63,894 nt of DNA, from contig JBBQSU010000003.1 in the NCBI GenBank assembly GCA_038234815.1, positions 1 through 63,894 on the forward strand, written 5' to 3'. The notes under the pieces are model-generated. The model was given only the letters and a program-made list of their open reading frames with translations, had not been told where the DNA came from and did no database searches. Positions 8,382 through 16,387 of the stretch are shown piece after piece; positions within the stretch are counted from its first letter, which is position 1; every line of letters begins with the position of its first letter. Origin of the DNA: JBBQSU01 sp038234815 (GTDB lineage: Bacteria; Planctomycetota; Phycisphaerae; Tepidisphaerales; Tepidisphaeraceae). Both the position numbers and the translations under genes were made by a program.

Positions 8382-9654
8382 GAATCAACACTCTCACATC
8401 GCGATCGTTGGCGCCGGCGCGTCCGGCCTGACCGCCGCCATTTTTGCCGCGAGCGCCGCCCGCGCATCCGGCCGGTCGGCTCGCATCATCCTGCTAGACA
8501 GTGCCCGAACGATTGGAACCAAAATTCTCATCTCCGGCGGCGGGAGATGCAACGTGACGCACGAAACCATACGCCCGAATGACTACGCCGGGTCAATCAA
8601 TATCGTCCGAAATGTCCTGTCGACTTTCACACAATGTCAGACGGTCGACTGGTTTGCTTCCCTGGGCGTAGCCTTAAAACAAGAGGCAACGGGGAAGCTG
8701 TTTCCAAACACCGATAAGGCCAGAACCGTTCTCGATGCCCTGCTGCGAGCTTGCCATGATCTCGGCGTTGAAATTCTGCCGGAACATCGCATCACAAGCC
8801 TCGTCCCTCCAGCATCGACCGATGAGGCATTTACGCTCCAGCAAACAAATGGGATGTGTTTCGCCGACTGTGTAATCTGGGCCACGGGTGGCAAGTCTCT
8901 TCCGCGGACTGGATCGGACGGAAGCGGCTGGACCATCCTGCAGTCGCTTGGCCACACGGTCACGCCGACTGCGCCGGCGCTCGTCCCGCTTGTTCTATCG
9001 AACACGTTTTTCCATGCGTCCTTAAGTGGGCTGGCCAGCCAAGTGCAACTGACGACAAGCGTAGACCGCCGGCCCGTCGATCGCCGGACGGGAAGTCTCC
9101 TGTGGACGCATTTCGGTATCAGCGGGCCGGTGGTGATGGATGCCAGCCGCTATTTTACGCTCGCCCGACAAGCGGGGCAGGCGGTCGAGATTTTCTGCAA
9201 TCTTATGCCCGATGAAACCGCCGGAACCCTGGAAGCGGCTTTGGTGCAGAAGACCACCGCCAAACCCAAATCCACGCTGGCAACGGTGTTAGGCGAAAAA
9301 TTACCCGCCCGGCTCGCAGAAGCGGTCCTTCGGCATATCGGGATCGACCCGGCGATTACCCTCAGCCATCTTTCCCGACCCATCCGGCGAGCGCTGGTGC
9401 AGGGCCTCACGCAATTGCCGCTGCCCGTCACCGAGGACCGCGGATGGAATTATGCCGAAGTGACGGCCGGGGGCGTGCCCCTGAGCGAGATCGATCCCCG
9501 AAGCATGGAATCGCGCAAGGTGCCGCGGCTTTATCTGGCCGGCGAATTGTTGGACGTGGACGGGCGCATCGGGGGGTTTAATTTCCAGTGGGCCTGGTCC
9601 ACCGGGCACCTGGCCGGCTCGGCCGCCGGGCGATCTATTTCCGACCGGGCTTAA
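8380..9654 (+). CDS. HI0933-family FAD-dependent oxidoreductase
   Basis: A 424-residue flavoprotein of the HI0933/BaiN type. It opens with a dinucleotide-binding fold (IAIVGAGASGLTAA), then the ILISGGGRCNVTH motif characteristic of the family, and ends with the second FAD-contact motif LYLAGELLDVDGRIGGFNFQ. The substrate is not known for most members. The ATG at 8380 sits immediately before the first beta-strand and overlaps the divergent regulator's start codon; no ribosome site is visible, so the message may be leaderless. Its last 20 bases overlap the end of the convergent FkbM gene. Confidence 0.92.
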   Translation: MNQHSHIAIVGAGASGLTAAIFAASAARASGRSARIILLDSARTIGTKILISGGGRCNVTHETIRPNDYAGSINIVRNVLSTFTQCQTVDWFASLGVALKQEATGKLFPNTDKARTVLDALLRACHDLGVEILPEHRITSLVPPASTDEAFTLQQTNGMCFADCVIWATGGKSLPRTGSDGSGWTILQSLGHTVTPTAPALVPLVLSNTFFHASLSGLASQVQLTTSVDRRPVDRRTGSLLWTHFGISGPVVMDASRYFTLARQAGQAVEIFCNLMPDETAGTLEAALVQKTTAKPKSTLATVLGEKLPARLAEAVLRHIGIDPAITLSHLSRPIRRALVQGLTQLPLPVTEDRGWNYAEVTAGGVPLSEIDPRSMESRKVPRLYLAGELLDVDGRIGGFNFQWAWSTGHLAGSAAGRSISDRA

Positions 9655-10426
9655 GCAATCGTTTGACGACTTGCCCGACCGGGTGAACGAAAATGCGAAT
9701 TCGGTCCTTTAACGGGATGGCATAGGGGACCGATTCATGGACGAAATGGTCGTCCATGCCAGCGGCGCGAACGTGACGATAGCCGTGTTTGGCCAGCATC
9801 CGGCGAAGCTCGGTGTAATGTTGCGCCCCGCGTTCGACGGTCATGCAGCCAAAGGTCCGCTGATGGAACGGAAACGGCCGGAGGACTTTTTCTTCGGCCC
9901 CTTCGACATCGAGGCTGAAATACTCAATGAATTGAGGCGCATTCACCTCGTCAAGGAGGTCGCTAAGGGGCCGGCCGGGCATGGACACCGTGCGGGTTTT
10001 TGCCGAGGCGTTATAGAAGCGATCCTTGAGCGAATCCGAAAGGGAATCGGCCATGGCGCTGGTTCCCGGAGCGGTCACGTTCAGCGTGAAGGTGACTTCC
10101 CCGGGCTGATCGGTCAGGCAACAGTTAAAAGTGTGACACTTGCGGTTGACGCGAAGCTCTTCGTAAAAATTCGGCACTGGCTCGACGCAGACGCCTGTCC
10201 AGCCGAAGGCACGCTCAAGCAGATAAGTATTCGACCCCGCGATACCGTTGACAGCGCCGGCCTCGATGAACCAGCCGTTCTTCTTTCCGTGATAGACGTG
10301 GTCAATCACCCACCGGTCCTGCCCCTGCTTGGAGCGGGCCAGTTGCTCGGGTTGGGCTGGCTGCGCCCGTTGCCCCTGTTCTGCCGGCTGGCCGGTGGAG
10401 GACGTGTTTTCGGTTCCGGAGGTCAT
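9635..10426 (-). CDS. FkbM-family methyltransferase
   Basis: A 263-residue SAM-dependent methyltransferase of the FkbM type, which usually O-methylates sugars or polyketides. The family's glycine-rich SAM site is seen as WFIEAGAVNGIAGSNTYLLE (about residues 51-70), followed by GVCVEPVPNFYEEL and the acidic SLDVEGAEE motif. The first 30 residues are Gln/Ala/Pro-rich and probably disordered. The ATG at 10426 is preceded by GGAAGGA at a good distance; a longer frame to 10486 lacks a ribosome site. Convergent with, and overlapping by 20 bases, the flavoprotein gene. No glycosyltransferase or polysaccharide locus is adjacent, so the substrate is unknown. Confidence 0.85.
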   Translation of the reverse strand: MTSGTENTSSTGQPAEQGQRAQPAQPEQLARSKQGQDRWVIDHVYHGKKNGWFIEAGAVNGIAGSNTYLLERAFGWTGVCVEPVPNFYEELRVNRKCHTFNCCLTDQPGEVTFTLNVTAPGTSAMADSLSDSLKDRFYNASAKTRTVSMPGRPLSDLLDEVNAPQFIEYFSLDVEGAEEKVLRPFPFHQRTFGCMTVERGAQHYTELRRMLAKHGYRHVRAAGMDDHFVHESVPYAIPLKDRIRIFVHPVGQVVKRLLKPGRK

Positions 10427-10559
10427 TAAGTCAGTCCTTCCCGTTTTGAGCGCGCGCCATCCAACAGACAGCCTGCGACAGCACATCCTGCAACAACATC
10501 ATCGGCCAGTGACGGCAAAGACTATAATGGGCTCGATTTTCCGCCCCCGGAGCCGAAAA

Positions 10560-10588
10560 TTGACTCGCCCCTTTGGGTCGTCTATTCT
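10560..10588 (+). promoter_or_regulatory. Sigma-70-type promoter of atpC
   Basis: TTGACT (10560-10565), a 17-base spacer and TATTCT (10583-10588), each one or two bases from consensus, 35 bases before the atpC ATG. A further TATAAT lies at 10523-10528 without a good -35. Confidence 0.6.
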
Positions 10589-10623
10589 TCTAACCCCCCG
10601 AGCCACAGGCGGAGAGATTCATT

Positions 10624-11016
10624 ATGGCCTTTCAATGCGTGATCGTCACTCCCGAACAACAGGTGCTCGATGCCCAGGTGGCCCAGGCGATTATGCCGGC
10701 GCATGACGGGCTGATTGGCATTCTCACCGATCGCGCGCCGCTTCTGGTTAAACTGGGCCTTGGTCCGCTTCGGATCGACCTGCCCGGCGGGCAAAAACAG
10801 TATTTTCTGGTCGATGGCGGGATCGCCCAGATGAAAGACAACCGGCTGACTCTGTTGACCAACCAGGCCACGCCCGCCAGCGAGATCGACGCCACCACTG
10901 CCAACGCGGAAATAGCCGAAGCGCAGGCGCTTCGTCCGGTGGATGAAAAGACCTTCGACAAGCGGCAGCACGACCTGGCCAAGGCCCACCTGAAGCAGCA
11001 GATGACCGCCAAGTAG
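10624..11016 (+). CDS. atpC: F1Fo ATP synthase epsilon subunit
   Basis: A 130-residue protein matching the F1 epsilon subunit: an N-terminal beta-sandwich (MAFQCVIVTPEQQVLDAQV, MPAHDGLIGIL, FLVDGGIAQM) and a C-terminal helical part. It would couple rotation of the central stalk to the F1 head and regulate ATPase activity. Epsilon is normally encoded directly after the beta subunit gene atpD, yet no other ATP synthase gene is near, so this copy is detached from its operon and has its own promoter. GGCGGAGAG precedes the ATG. An accessory role cannot be excluded. Confidence 0.9.
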   Translation: MAFQCVIVTPEQQVLDAQVAQAIMPAHDGLIGILTDRAPLLVKLGLGPLRIDLPGGQKQYFLVDGGIAQMKDNRLTLLTNQATPASEIDATTANAEIAEAQALRPVDEKTFDKRQHDLAKAHLKQQMTAK

Positions 11017-11091
11017 TGCAAGTCGCCTCTGCCTGGGCGGCTTCATCTTTGCCATTCTTTTTTCACCATCCCATTTCGACTGTCCCGCGGC

Positions 11092-12699
11092 TCAATAATC
11101 CGCAGGTGAATGTGCCTTGCCGTGGCATTGCAGGAAGCACTGCCCGCGACCGGCACCGAGCGAGCGGTATTCCAGCCTGCCGGTTACGGGGTCGGGCTTC
11201 ACGATGCTGATATTGAAGTTGATGAGATTGGCATTGTTGATGACCGTGCCTTGTGCCGAAGCAATGCCGTGCGAGTCGTGACAGGTCGAGCAGGTTGTCC
11301 GCTGATCCACCACATGCTTTTGATGCTGACTAAACGACTGCGCCGAAAGCACTGTGGATCGTTCGTGACAACGATAGCAGAGGGCATACGACGAGGGGCT
11401 TTCAACCGTGTCGTCGTGGGTTTCATATCCCGCGACCAGCAACCCCGCAACGTTGGAGCCGTGCGGGCCGTCCGGTCCCGATCCCGCAGCGACCTTGCCG
11501 GCGTCGCTGGAATGGCAGTCAGTGCAGTACATTTGGCTGGAAACGGTCCAGCCGGGCTTCAGGCTCGGCACGTTCGGGTTCTTTCCCGGCGCCTCAACGG
11601 GGTGATAGGAAATGGCCCCGGTGTCCATTTGCAGTCGTTTGTTCGTTTGAATCGCCAGCCGCGTAATCATGGGCTGCACCCGCGCCTTGTCGGCATGGCA
11701 TTTGAAACACACCTCGTATTCATAGCTGGCCTTTGGAACCGTCGCCCCGGCGGAGTTCACGCCGGCTACGTCGCCGAGTTTCGGTGAAACCAGCGGGGCC
11801 GACGCCGTGCCCGATTTCATCGTGTGACTGCCGTGACAATCATTGCAGGCAATGTCATTGGGAATGTGATTGGGCTGATCGGCCGGCGAGTTGGTGTCGT
11901 GCCGACTCAATTTATTCAGGTCCGCCCCGATGTTGGCTGCCCCGGCGGTTGATCCGTTATGGCAGGCCACGCACGTTTGTGAGGGGGTTTTGCCTTTAAG
12001 CAGATATGGCCCCGAGGGCGCGCTGTGCGATTGATGACACGAGGCACACTGGACGTGGCTGGTCAAAGTCGTCGTGCCGGTGGCGTGGCAACTGACACAC
12101 AATTTTGATCCCGTGTTGTCCATCACCAGAAAATTGCCGAACGAATTGTCGTGGGCTTCGTGGCAGGTGGTGCATTGCAATTCCTGCTTGGCATCGAGCT
12201 TGATCTGCTCGGGCAGCGCGCTGGGCTGCGTCAGCGTGGGCCGCTTGCTCACCAGTTGCGAGTCATATTTAAAGGAAATCGGATGATCGTCGGAAAGATC
12301 GGTGCCCAGGTTGCTCTTGCCGGGAGGAAGGGTGGTCATTCCGCCGGCCATGGCGATCGGCTGTCCGCGCGAGACCACACTGCCTAGCGCGATCGTACCG
12401 TCGTGACACGACAGGCATAGCTTGCTTGATCCGGTGGGCTGCCCCGGACTGGCTTGCAGGGAACTGCTGGAATAGACCGTGTAAGCGCTCACTGGCACGT
12501 TGCGGTTCCACAACGGTTGCACCGGCGTGGCGTTGTGCGGGGTGTGACAGAAGATGCAGATTTCCTGCTCGCTGGTCGCGCGGATTGCCCCGCCACCCGA
12601 CGCCGAGAGATTGTGGGGGGAGTTCACCACACTCTGGGTCTGGGCCATTGCCGGAAGCGATAGAAACATAACGAGACTGACGAACAGGAGAGGCTTCAT
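11092..12699 (-). CDS. Secreted dodecaheme c-type cytochrome
   Basis: A 535-residue exported cytochrome with a signal peptide (MKPLLFVSLVMFLSLPAMA). Eleven CXXCH haem-attachment motifs are visible (CIFCH, CLSCH, CTTCH, CVSCH, CASCH, CVACH, CNDCH, CFKCH, CTDCH, CYRCH, CSTCH), plus a twelfth site of the rarer CX3CH form (CFLQCH) near the C-terminus. The first about 220 residues, carrying haems 1-4, parallel the separate tetraheme protein at 17765-18484 (EICxxCHTPHNA, LCLSCHDGTxAL, NLGTxLxxDHP, CTTCHxxH). It is the last gene of the conduit operon and its ATG overlaps the stop of the upstream NHL gene (ATGA at 12696-12699), so translation is probably coupled. The likely role is as the outer, extracellular-facing electron carrier. 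Confidence 0.92.
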   Translation of the reverse strand: MKPLLFVSLVMFLSLPAMAQTQSVVNSPHNLSASGGGAIRATSEQEICIFCHTPHNATPVQPLWNRNVPVSAYTVYSSSSLQASPGQPTGSSKLCLSCHDGTIALGSVVSRGQPIAMAGGMTTLPPGKSNLGTDLSDDHPISFKYDSQLVSKRPTLTQPSALPEQIKLDAKQELQCTTCHEAHDNSFGNFLVMDNTGSKLCVSCHATGTTTLTSHVQCASCHQSHSAPSGPYLLKGKTPSQTCVACHNGSTAGAANIGADLNKLSRHDTNSPADQPNHIPNDIACNDCHGSHTMKSGTASAPLVSPKLGDVAGVNSAGATVPKASYEYEVCFKCHADKARVQPMITRLAIQTNKRLQMDTGAISYHPVEAPGKNPNVPSLKPGWTVSSQMYCTDCHSSDAGKVAAGSGPDGPHGSNVAGLLVAGYETHDDTVESPSSYALCYRCHERSTVLSAQSFSQHQKHVVDQRTTCSTCHDSHGIASAQGTVINNANLINFNISIVKPDPVTGRLEYRSLGAGRGQCFLQCHGKAHSPADY

Positions 12700-13715
12700 G
12701 GCTTACCCTCCGAAAGAAAATCAAAGGCTTGAACCCTGCGGTTGTACGAATCGGCGATCCAGATTCGGTTGGCCGGATCGATGAAAATGCCCGCCGGTAA
12801 CCAAAACTCACCGGCCGCCCGACCTTCCTGGCCGAAATCCATCAGCAGTTTGCCTTCGGAATTAAATATCTGCACGGTTTCAAAATTCGCATCGACGATG
12901 TAAAGGTGCCCTTGACTGTCCACGGCGATTCCGCGTGGCTGGCTGAAGTAGCCCGGCAAATCCCCTTTCTTTCCGATCTGACGAATAGGCGACAAATTCG
13001 CACCGAACAACTGAATCCTGAAATTGAGTGAATCGGAGACATAAACTTCGCCGCCCGGGCCGATCGCCACGTTGGTCGGAAAGTTGAACTCACCCAATTC
13101 GTTTCCGCGCTTGCCCATGCGGGCGATTTCAGTGCCCGACCGGCTCAGCACGATCACCTGGTGCAACTTAGCATCGGCCACGAACAGGCGGGCGCCGGCA
13201 GCATCCCAGGCCATACCACAGGGCCGCTGCAAGATCCCGCCGCCGATGGTGTTGATCGGCTGGCCCTTGGTATCAAACACAAAAATGCACTCTGCGACGG
13301 AATCGGCGACGAAGAGATTTCGGCTGGCCGGATCGTATGCAATTCCCACCGGCTGTGAAAATCCTTTGGCCGGCTTCCACTGCTCAAAGCCCCGGGTGTG
13401 CAAATCAAAAACATGCACCATCTGGGCATTGGAATCGGCGACGAACAGCCGGTCCTTGCCATCGGTGCAAAGTGCAAACGGGGTCAACATCGACCGGACT
13501 GACTTGGCACCGAAAAGCGTTTCACCCAGCTTTTGGCCGAAGCCCACCGCCGGCTTGAGATCGGCTTCGGTCAGAAGCTGCCCGACATACTTGACTCGTG
13601 GTTTTTCCGGGGGCGTGGGCCAGAGAATCGGCTTGGCCAGCGGGGGAAAAATCACCCCAGCCGGCGTGCAGCCCGCGACAAGCAGGAGAACCAATGATAA
13701 TCCCAAGGCTCTCAT
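12696..13715 (-). CDS. NHL-repeat beta-propeller lipoprotein 1
   Basis: A 339-residue lipoprotein: signal peptide with lipobox LVAGC (Cys about residue 16), then a WPTPPEKPRVKYVG strand and about six NHL blades (repeats such as DRLFVADSNAQMVHVFDL, RNLFVADSVAECIFVFDT, HLYIVDANFETVQIFN, RIWIADSYNRRVQAFD). Propellers of this kind usually bind a protein partner. The ATG at 13715 has AAGGGA upstream and overlaps the stop of the beta-barrel gene by one base (TGATG); its own stop overlaps the dodecaheme start. The coupling on both sides implies that the three proteins are made in fixed proportion. It is related to the second NHL lipoprotein at 16388-17605. Confidence 0.88.
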   Translation of the reverse strand: MRALGLSLVLLLVAGCTPAGVIFPPLAKPILWPTPPEKPRVKYVGQLLTEADLKPAVGFGQKLGETLFGAKSVRSMLTPFALCTDGKDRLFVADSNAQMVHVFDLHTRGFEQWKPAKGFSQPVGIAYDPASRNLFVADSVAECIFVFDTKGQPINTIGGGILQRPCGMAWDAAGARLFVADAKLHQVIVLSRSGTEIARMGKRGNELGEFNFPTNVAIGPGGEVYVSDSLNFRIQLFGANLSPIRQIGKKGDLPGYFSQPRGIAVDSQGHLYIVDANFETVQIFNSEGKLLMDFGQEGRAAGEFWLPAGIFIDPANRIWIADSYNRRVQAFDFLSEGKP

Positions 13716-15766
13716 CAGAATTCCCTTCTTATGCCAACCCTGAAAAATTGGAACTCGGTATTCTCGCCCTCGGTCCGTAGCGTGGAGTTGCGGAGCTGGG
13801 CATAGAGTGACGTTTGCCGGTAATTCCACTGGGCCTCGAGCTGTTGCTCGAAGCCGCGCGTATTGCCGCCGAGGATGTCGGACTGATTGCGCCACAAAAC
13901 CGTACCGATGAGAAACAGTCGCGGAGAAACCTGATAGCGGGCCTGGCCGGAGATCGTGAACAACTCGATGTGGTTGTCGGTCTGGCGGTAATCCAGAATA
14001 GTGTAATTGCCGTAGAGCGCCATGGAAAGGTCATTGAACCTGCGGACGTACTTCACCGAGTATCGCTGGGCGTCGAGGGGCACCACCTCGCTCTCGTGCC
14101 GCTGGCCTTCGGCACCGAAAGTGAGCGCGCCGATAGTGTAGTCAATCCCGGCCAGGTAATCGTCAAACGTGTTGGGCACGAACGCGCCGGGATCGTCGGT
14201 TTCGACCGACTGGTCCTGCCGGGAATAACTGGCGTAAAGCGAAAGCCCCTTCAAGAACGACCGGGTGATCTCGTAGCGGCCGCTCATCAGCCAGAAGCGT
14301 GTGTCGGCGATGCTGCCGGCTTGCGGCAAAAGCAAATAGTCAATCAGCACCGGGCTGAGGTTGCCGATCATCCCGCCGATCACCCGGTTGATCTCCAGCC
14401 GATCGGCGAACTTGGTCACGGTATAATCCAGGCCGGGCTGGTAGATGGTCAGCCCGGACGGATCGGTGATAACGATGCCCGTCGGCGACACGTTGGTCCC
14501 GCTGATGATGATCGGGGACGGATCGGCGAAGGTGCCATTTTGGTCGATCACGTTAGAGGTTGATCCTCGGGCCGAATTGTCCTGACGGCTGGCGCGCAGA
14601 GACAGCGTGGAATAGAACGTCCCTCCGGGCACGCGCTTGCGGTAGTCGAGGTTTAAATCCGCCGCAAGTTCTGTGCTGGAGAAATCGCTTTGGCTTTCGC
14701 TGATGTTCGACGCCGAAACATTTCCGCTTGTCACCAGACTCTGATAAAGCCGATGGATGAACCCCACCTGTCCGAAATGCCTCAGCCGATCTGACTGCGG
14801 GAAATCGTAGTAATAGAAGCGGTATTCATAGTGCGTTTCAAAGTGATCGGTGTGATAGAGCCGAAGTCGTTCGTCCCACCGGAAGGTCTGGAAGTCGGTA
14901 TCCCCTGCCTGCCTGCGGAAATCAACGCTGGACGAGAGGCTGGATCGCTTGGAAGGGCCAAACAGCAGTTCGTGACTGAGCGACGCATCGTGCGTGTCGG
15001 AACTGCTATCAAACGACCCGGACTGCTCGACGTGGCTGAAACTGTAATTCCAGTTGATGGTGTTTCGAGGATTGGGCCGGGCCACCGTGTTCCAGGTGAA
15101 CAAATCCCGCGAATATCCGAACTCGGCGATGTTGTTGAGTCCGGTCTGGGTGGAATCGATGTGCATCACCTGAAGGCGGGTAAGCGCGCTGCCGGTGCGC
15201 AAGCCCAGGTCGGCCCCGGTAGTGGTGGTGGTCGATTCGAGTGTCGCGCCGAACTCGCGGTTGATCCAGTCCTGCTCGCGCTGGGTGAAGATCCCGAAAG
15301 GCGAGTCACCCTCTTTGCGATAGGTTGCCCGGGCGTCCCATCGATAAAGTTCCCCGGTCTCGTTGCTGGCGTTGCCGTCGGAATCGGAGAAAGACTGGGT
15401 CAACCCGAATTCGCCTTTGAGTTTCAGGTCGATGAACGACGGTGCGAAGATATAGCCTGTCGTGTCCATGCCGAGCAGTTCGGAAAAAAACGTCTCATGA
15501 AATCGTTCGTCCACTCCGCCATTGTTTGATCGGTCCTGGCTGTAGATCGCATTCAGTTCCAGCCAGGTCGAAGGCTTTTCAATGTGCAGCGTTTCTAGTT
15601 GTCGTCGCTGGCCGATGACAATAGGCCCGTCGTCGGCCACCTGGGCCAAAGCACTGGCCGGAACGAATCCGACCATCAATCCGACAAAGATTAAGAGCAA
15701 ACCGAGTGCCGCAGGTGCGGCGACGACGGGGCATTGCCAAGATGAATCCCGCCAGTGTCGGGTCAT
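13715..15766 (-). CDS. Outer-membrane beta-barrel of the cytochrome conduit
   Basis: A 683-residue exported protein. After a hydrophobic signal (residues about 15-41, ending ASALA) the mature chain is a long series of alternating amphipathic strands rich in Tyr, Arg, Ser and Asp, and it ends in an aromatic residue (RVGIRREF), as outer-membrane barrels do. No haem motif is present. Its position between a periplasmic-type pentaheme lipoprotein and an NHL/dodecaheme pair matches the logic of porin-cytochrome conduits (Mtr- or Omb-type), in which a barrel sheathes a multihaem protein across the outer membrane. I do not see sequence identity to MtrB itself; the role is inferred from topology and context. 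ATGA overlap with the upstream pentaheme gene and TGATG with the downstream NHL gene. Confidence 0.8.
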   Translation of the reverse strand: MTRHWRDSSWQCPVVAAPAALGLLLIFVGLMVGFVPASALAQVADDGPIVIGQRRQLETLHIEKPSTWLELNAIYSQDRSNNGGVDERFHETFFSELLGMDTTGYIFAPSFIDLKLKGEFGLTQSFSDSDGNASNETGELYRWDARATYRKEGDSPFGIFTQREQDWINREFGATLESTTTTTGADLGLRTGSALTRLQVMHIDSTQTGLNNIAEFGYSRDLFTWNTVARPNPRNTINWNYSFSHVEQSGSFDSSSDTHDASLSHELLFGPSKRSSLSSSVDFRRQAGDTDFQTFRWDERLRLYHTDHFETHYEYRFYYYDFPQSDRLRHFGQVGFIHRLYQSLVTSGNVSASNISESQSDFSSTELAADLNLDYRKRVPGGTFYSTLSLRASRQDNSARGSTSNVIDQNGTFADPSPIIISGTNVSPTGIVITDPSGLTIYQPGLDYTVTKFADRLEINRVIGGMIGNLSPVLIDYLLLPQAGSIADTRFWLMSGRYEITRSFLKGLSLYASYSRQDQSVETDDPGAFVPNTFDDYLAGIDYTIGALTFGAEGQRHESEVVPLDAQRYSVKYVRRFNDLSMALYGNYTILDYRQTDNHIELFTISGQARYQVSPRLFLIGTVLWRNQSDILGGNTRGFEQQLEAQWNYRQTSLYAQLRNSTLRTEGENTEFQFFRVGIRREF

Positions 15767-16368
15767 TGCTGGACCCCACTCCCGGCCGGCTGAGAAGTGG
15801 GAGCCGCCGCGATCTTGAGCTGGGCATGATCGCTCCCGCCGTGCGCCGAGTGGCAGGAGAGACAGTCGGACTTGGGATCAAGGTGCTCCGGCGGCATCGA
15901 ACCGAGCAGCGCCGGTGTATGACACTGCGCACACAACTTCGGCGTCTTTTCCTTAACCAGTGCCCGAAGACGCGACTGATGCGGCGAATGGCATTTCAGA
16001 CAGGCCAGCGCCGTCACCGGTCCATGCATCACCGGGTACTGATTCAGCACATTGGCATGGCATTTCAGGCAGGCGTCGGCCGGCACACGCGCTCGGGCCA
16101 GAATGTTGTCGGTGTTCTGGTGGCAGCCGCCACAGTTGTTCTCGGCGTAAGGCTTGTGAACGAAAATAGGTTCGTTGGCTGTCCCTCGCTGCGATTGAAA
16201 ACCCGTGGCCAGTTTGGGAGCGTCGGGATCGGGCACGCCGTCAAAAAATGTATTCAGTACGACGTATCTTTTTCGGGCCGAGCAGCCGGCCAGGATGAGA
16301 ATCGCCAAAAGCAGGACACCGATAAGCCGCCGCCACTTCGACACAAATTGTGAGACGCGGGCGGACAT
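15763..16368 (-). CDS. Pentaheme c-type cytochrome lipoprotein
   Basis: A 201-residue lipoprotein with lipobox ILAGC (Cys about residue 29) and five CXXCH motifs (CGGCH, CLKCH, CLKCH, CAQCH, CLSCH) spaced evenly over residues 80-180, in the style of DmsE/MtrA-type periplasmic cytochromes (known members carry ten haems; this one has five). It would sit on the inner leaflet of the outer membrane or the periplasmic mouth of the barrel and pass electrons outward. Its stop codon overlaps the start of the barrel gene (ATGA at 15763-15766); the upstream NHL gene ends 19 bases away. Confidence 0.88.
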   Translation of the reverse strand: MSARVSQFVSKWRRLIGVLLLAILILAGCSARKRYVVLNTFFDGVPDPDAPKLATGFQSQRGTANEPIFVHKPYAENNCGGCHQNTDNILARARVPADACLKCHANVLNQYPVMHGPVTALACLKCHSPHQSRLRALVKEKTPKLCAQCHTPALLGSMPPEHLDPKSDCLSCHSAHGGSDHAQLKIAAAPTSQPAGSGVQQ

Positions 16369-16387
16369 CGATCAGGCTCCGGCGGAA

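Noticed and set aside
9737..10429. Long plus-strand frame opposite the FkbM gene
   Set aside because: It is the complement of a clear methyltransferase and has no ribosome site.
10523..10528. TATAAT upstream of atpC
   Set aside because: No acceptable -35 at the right distance; the pair at 10560-10588 is better.
13814..15529. Plus-strand frames opposite the beta-barrel gene
   Set aside because: Shadows; the minus-strand barrel has signal peptide, C-terminal Phe and coupled neighbours.
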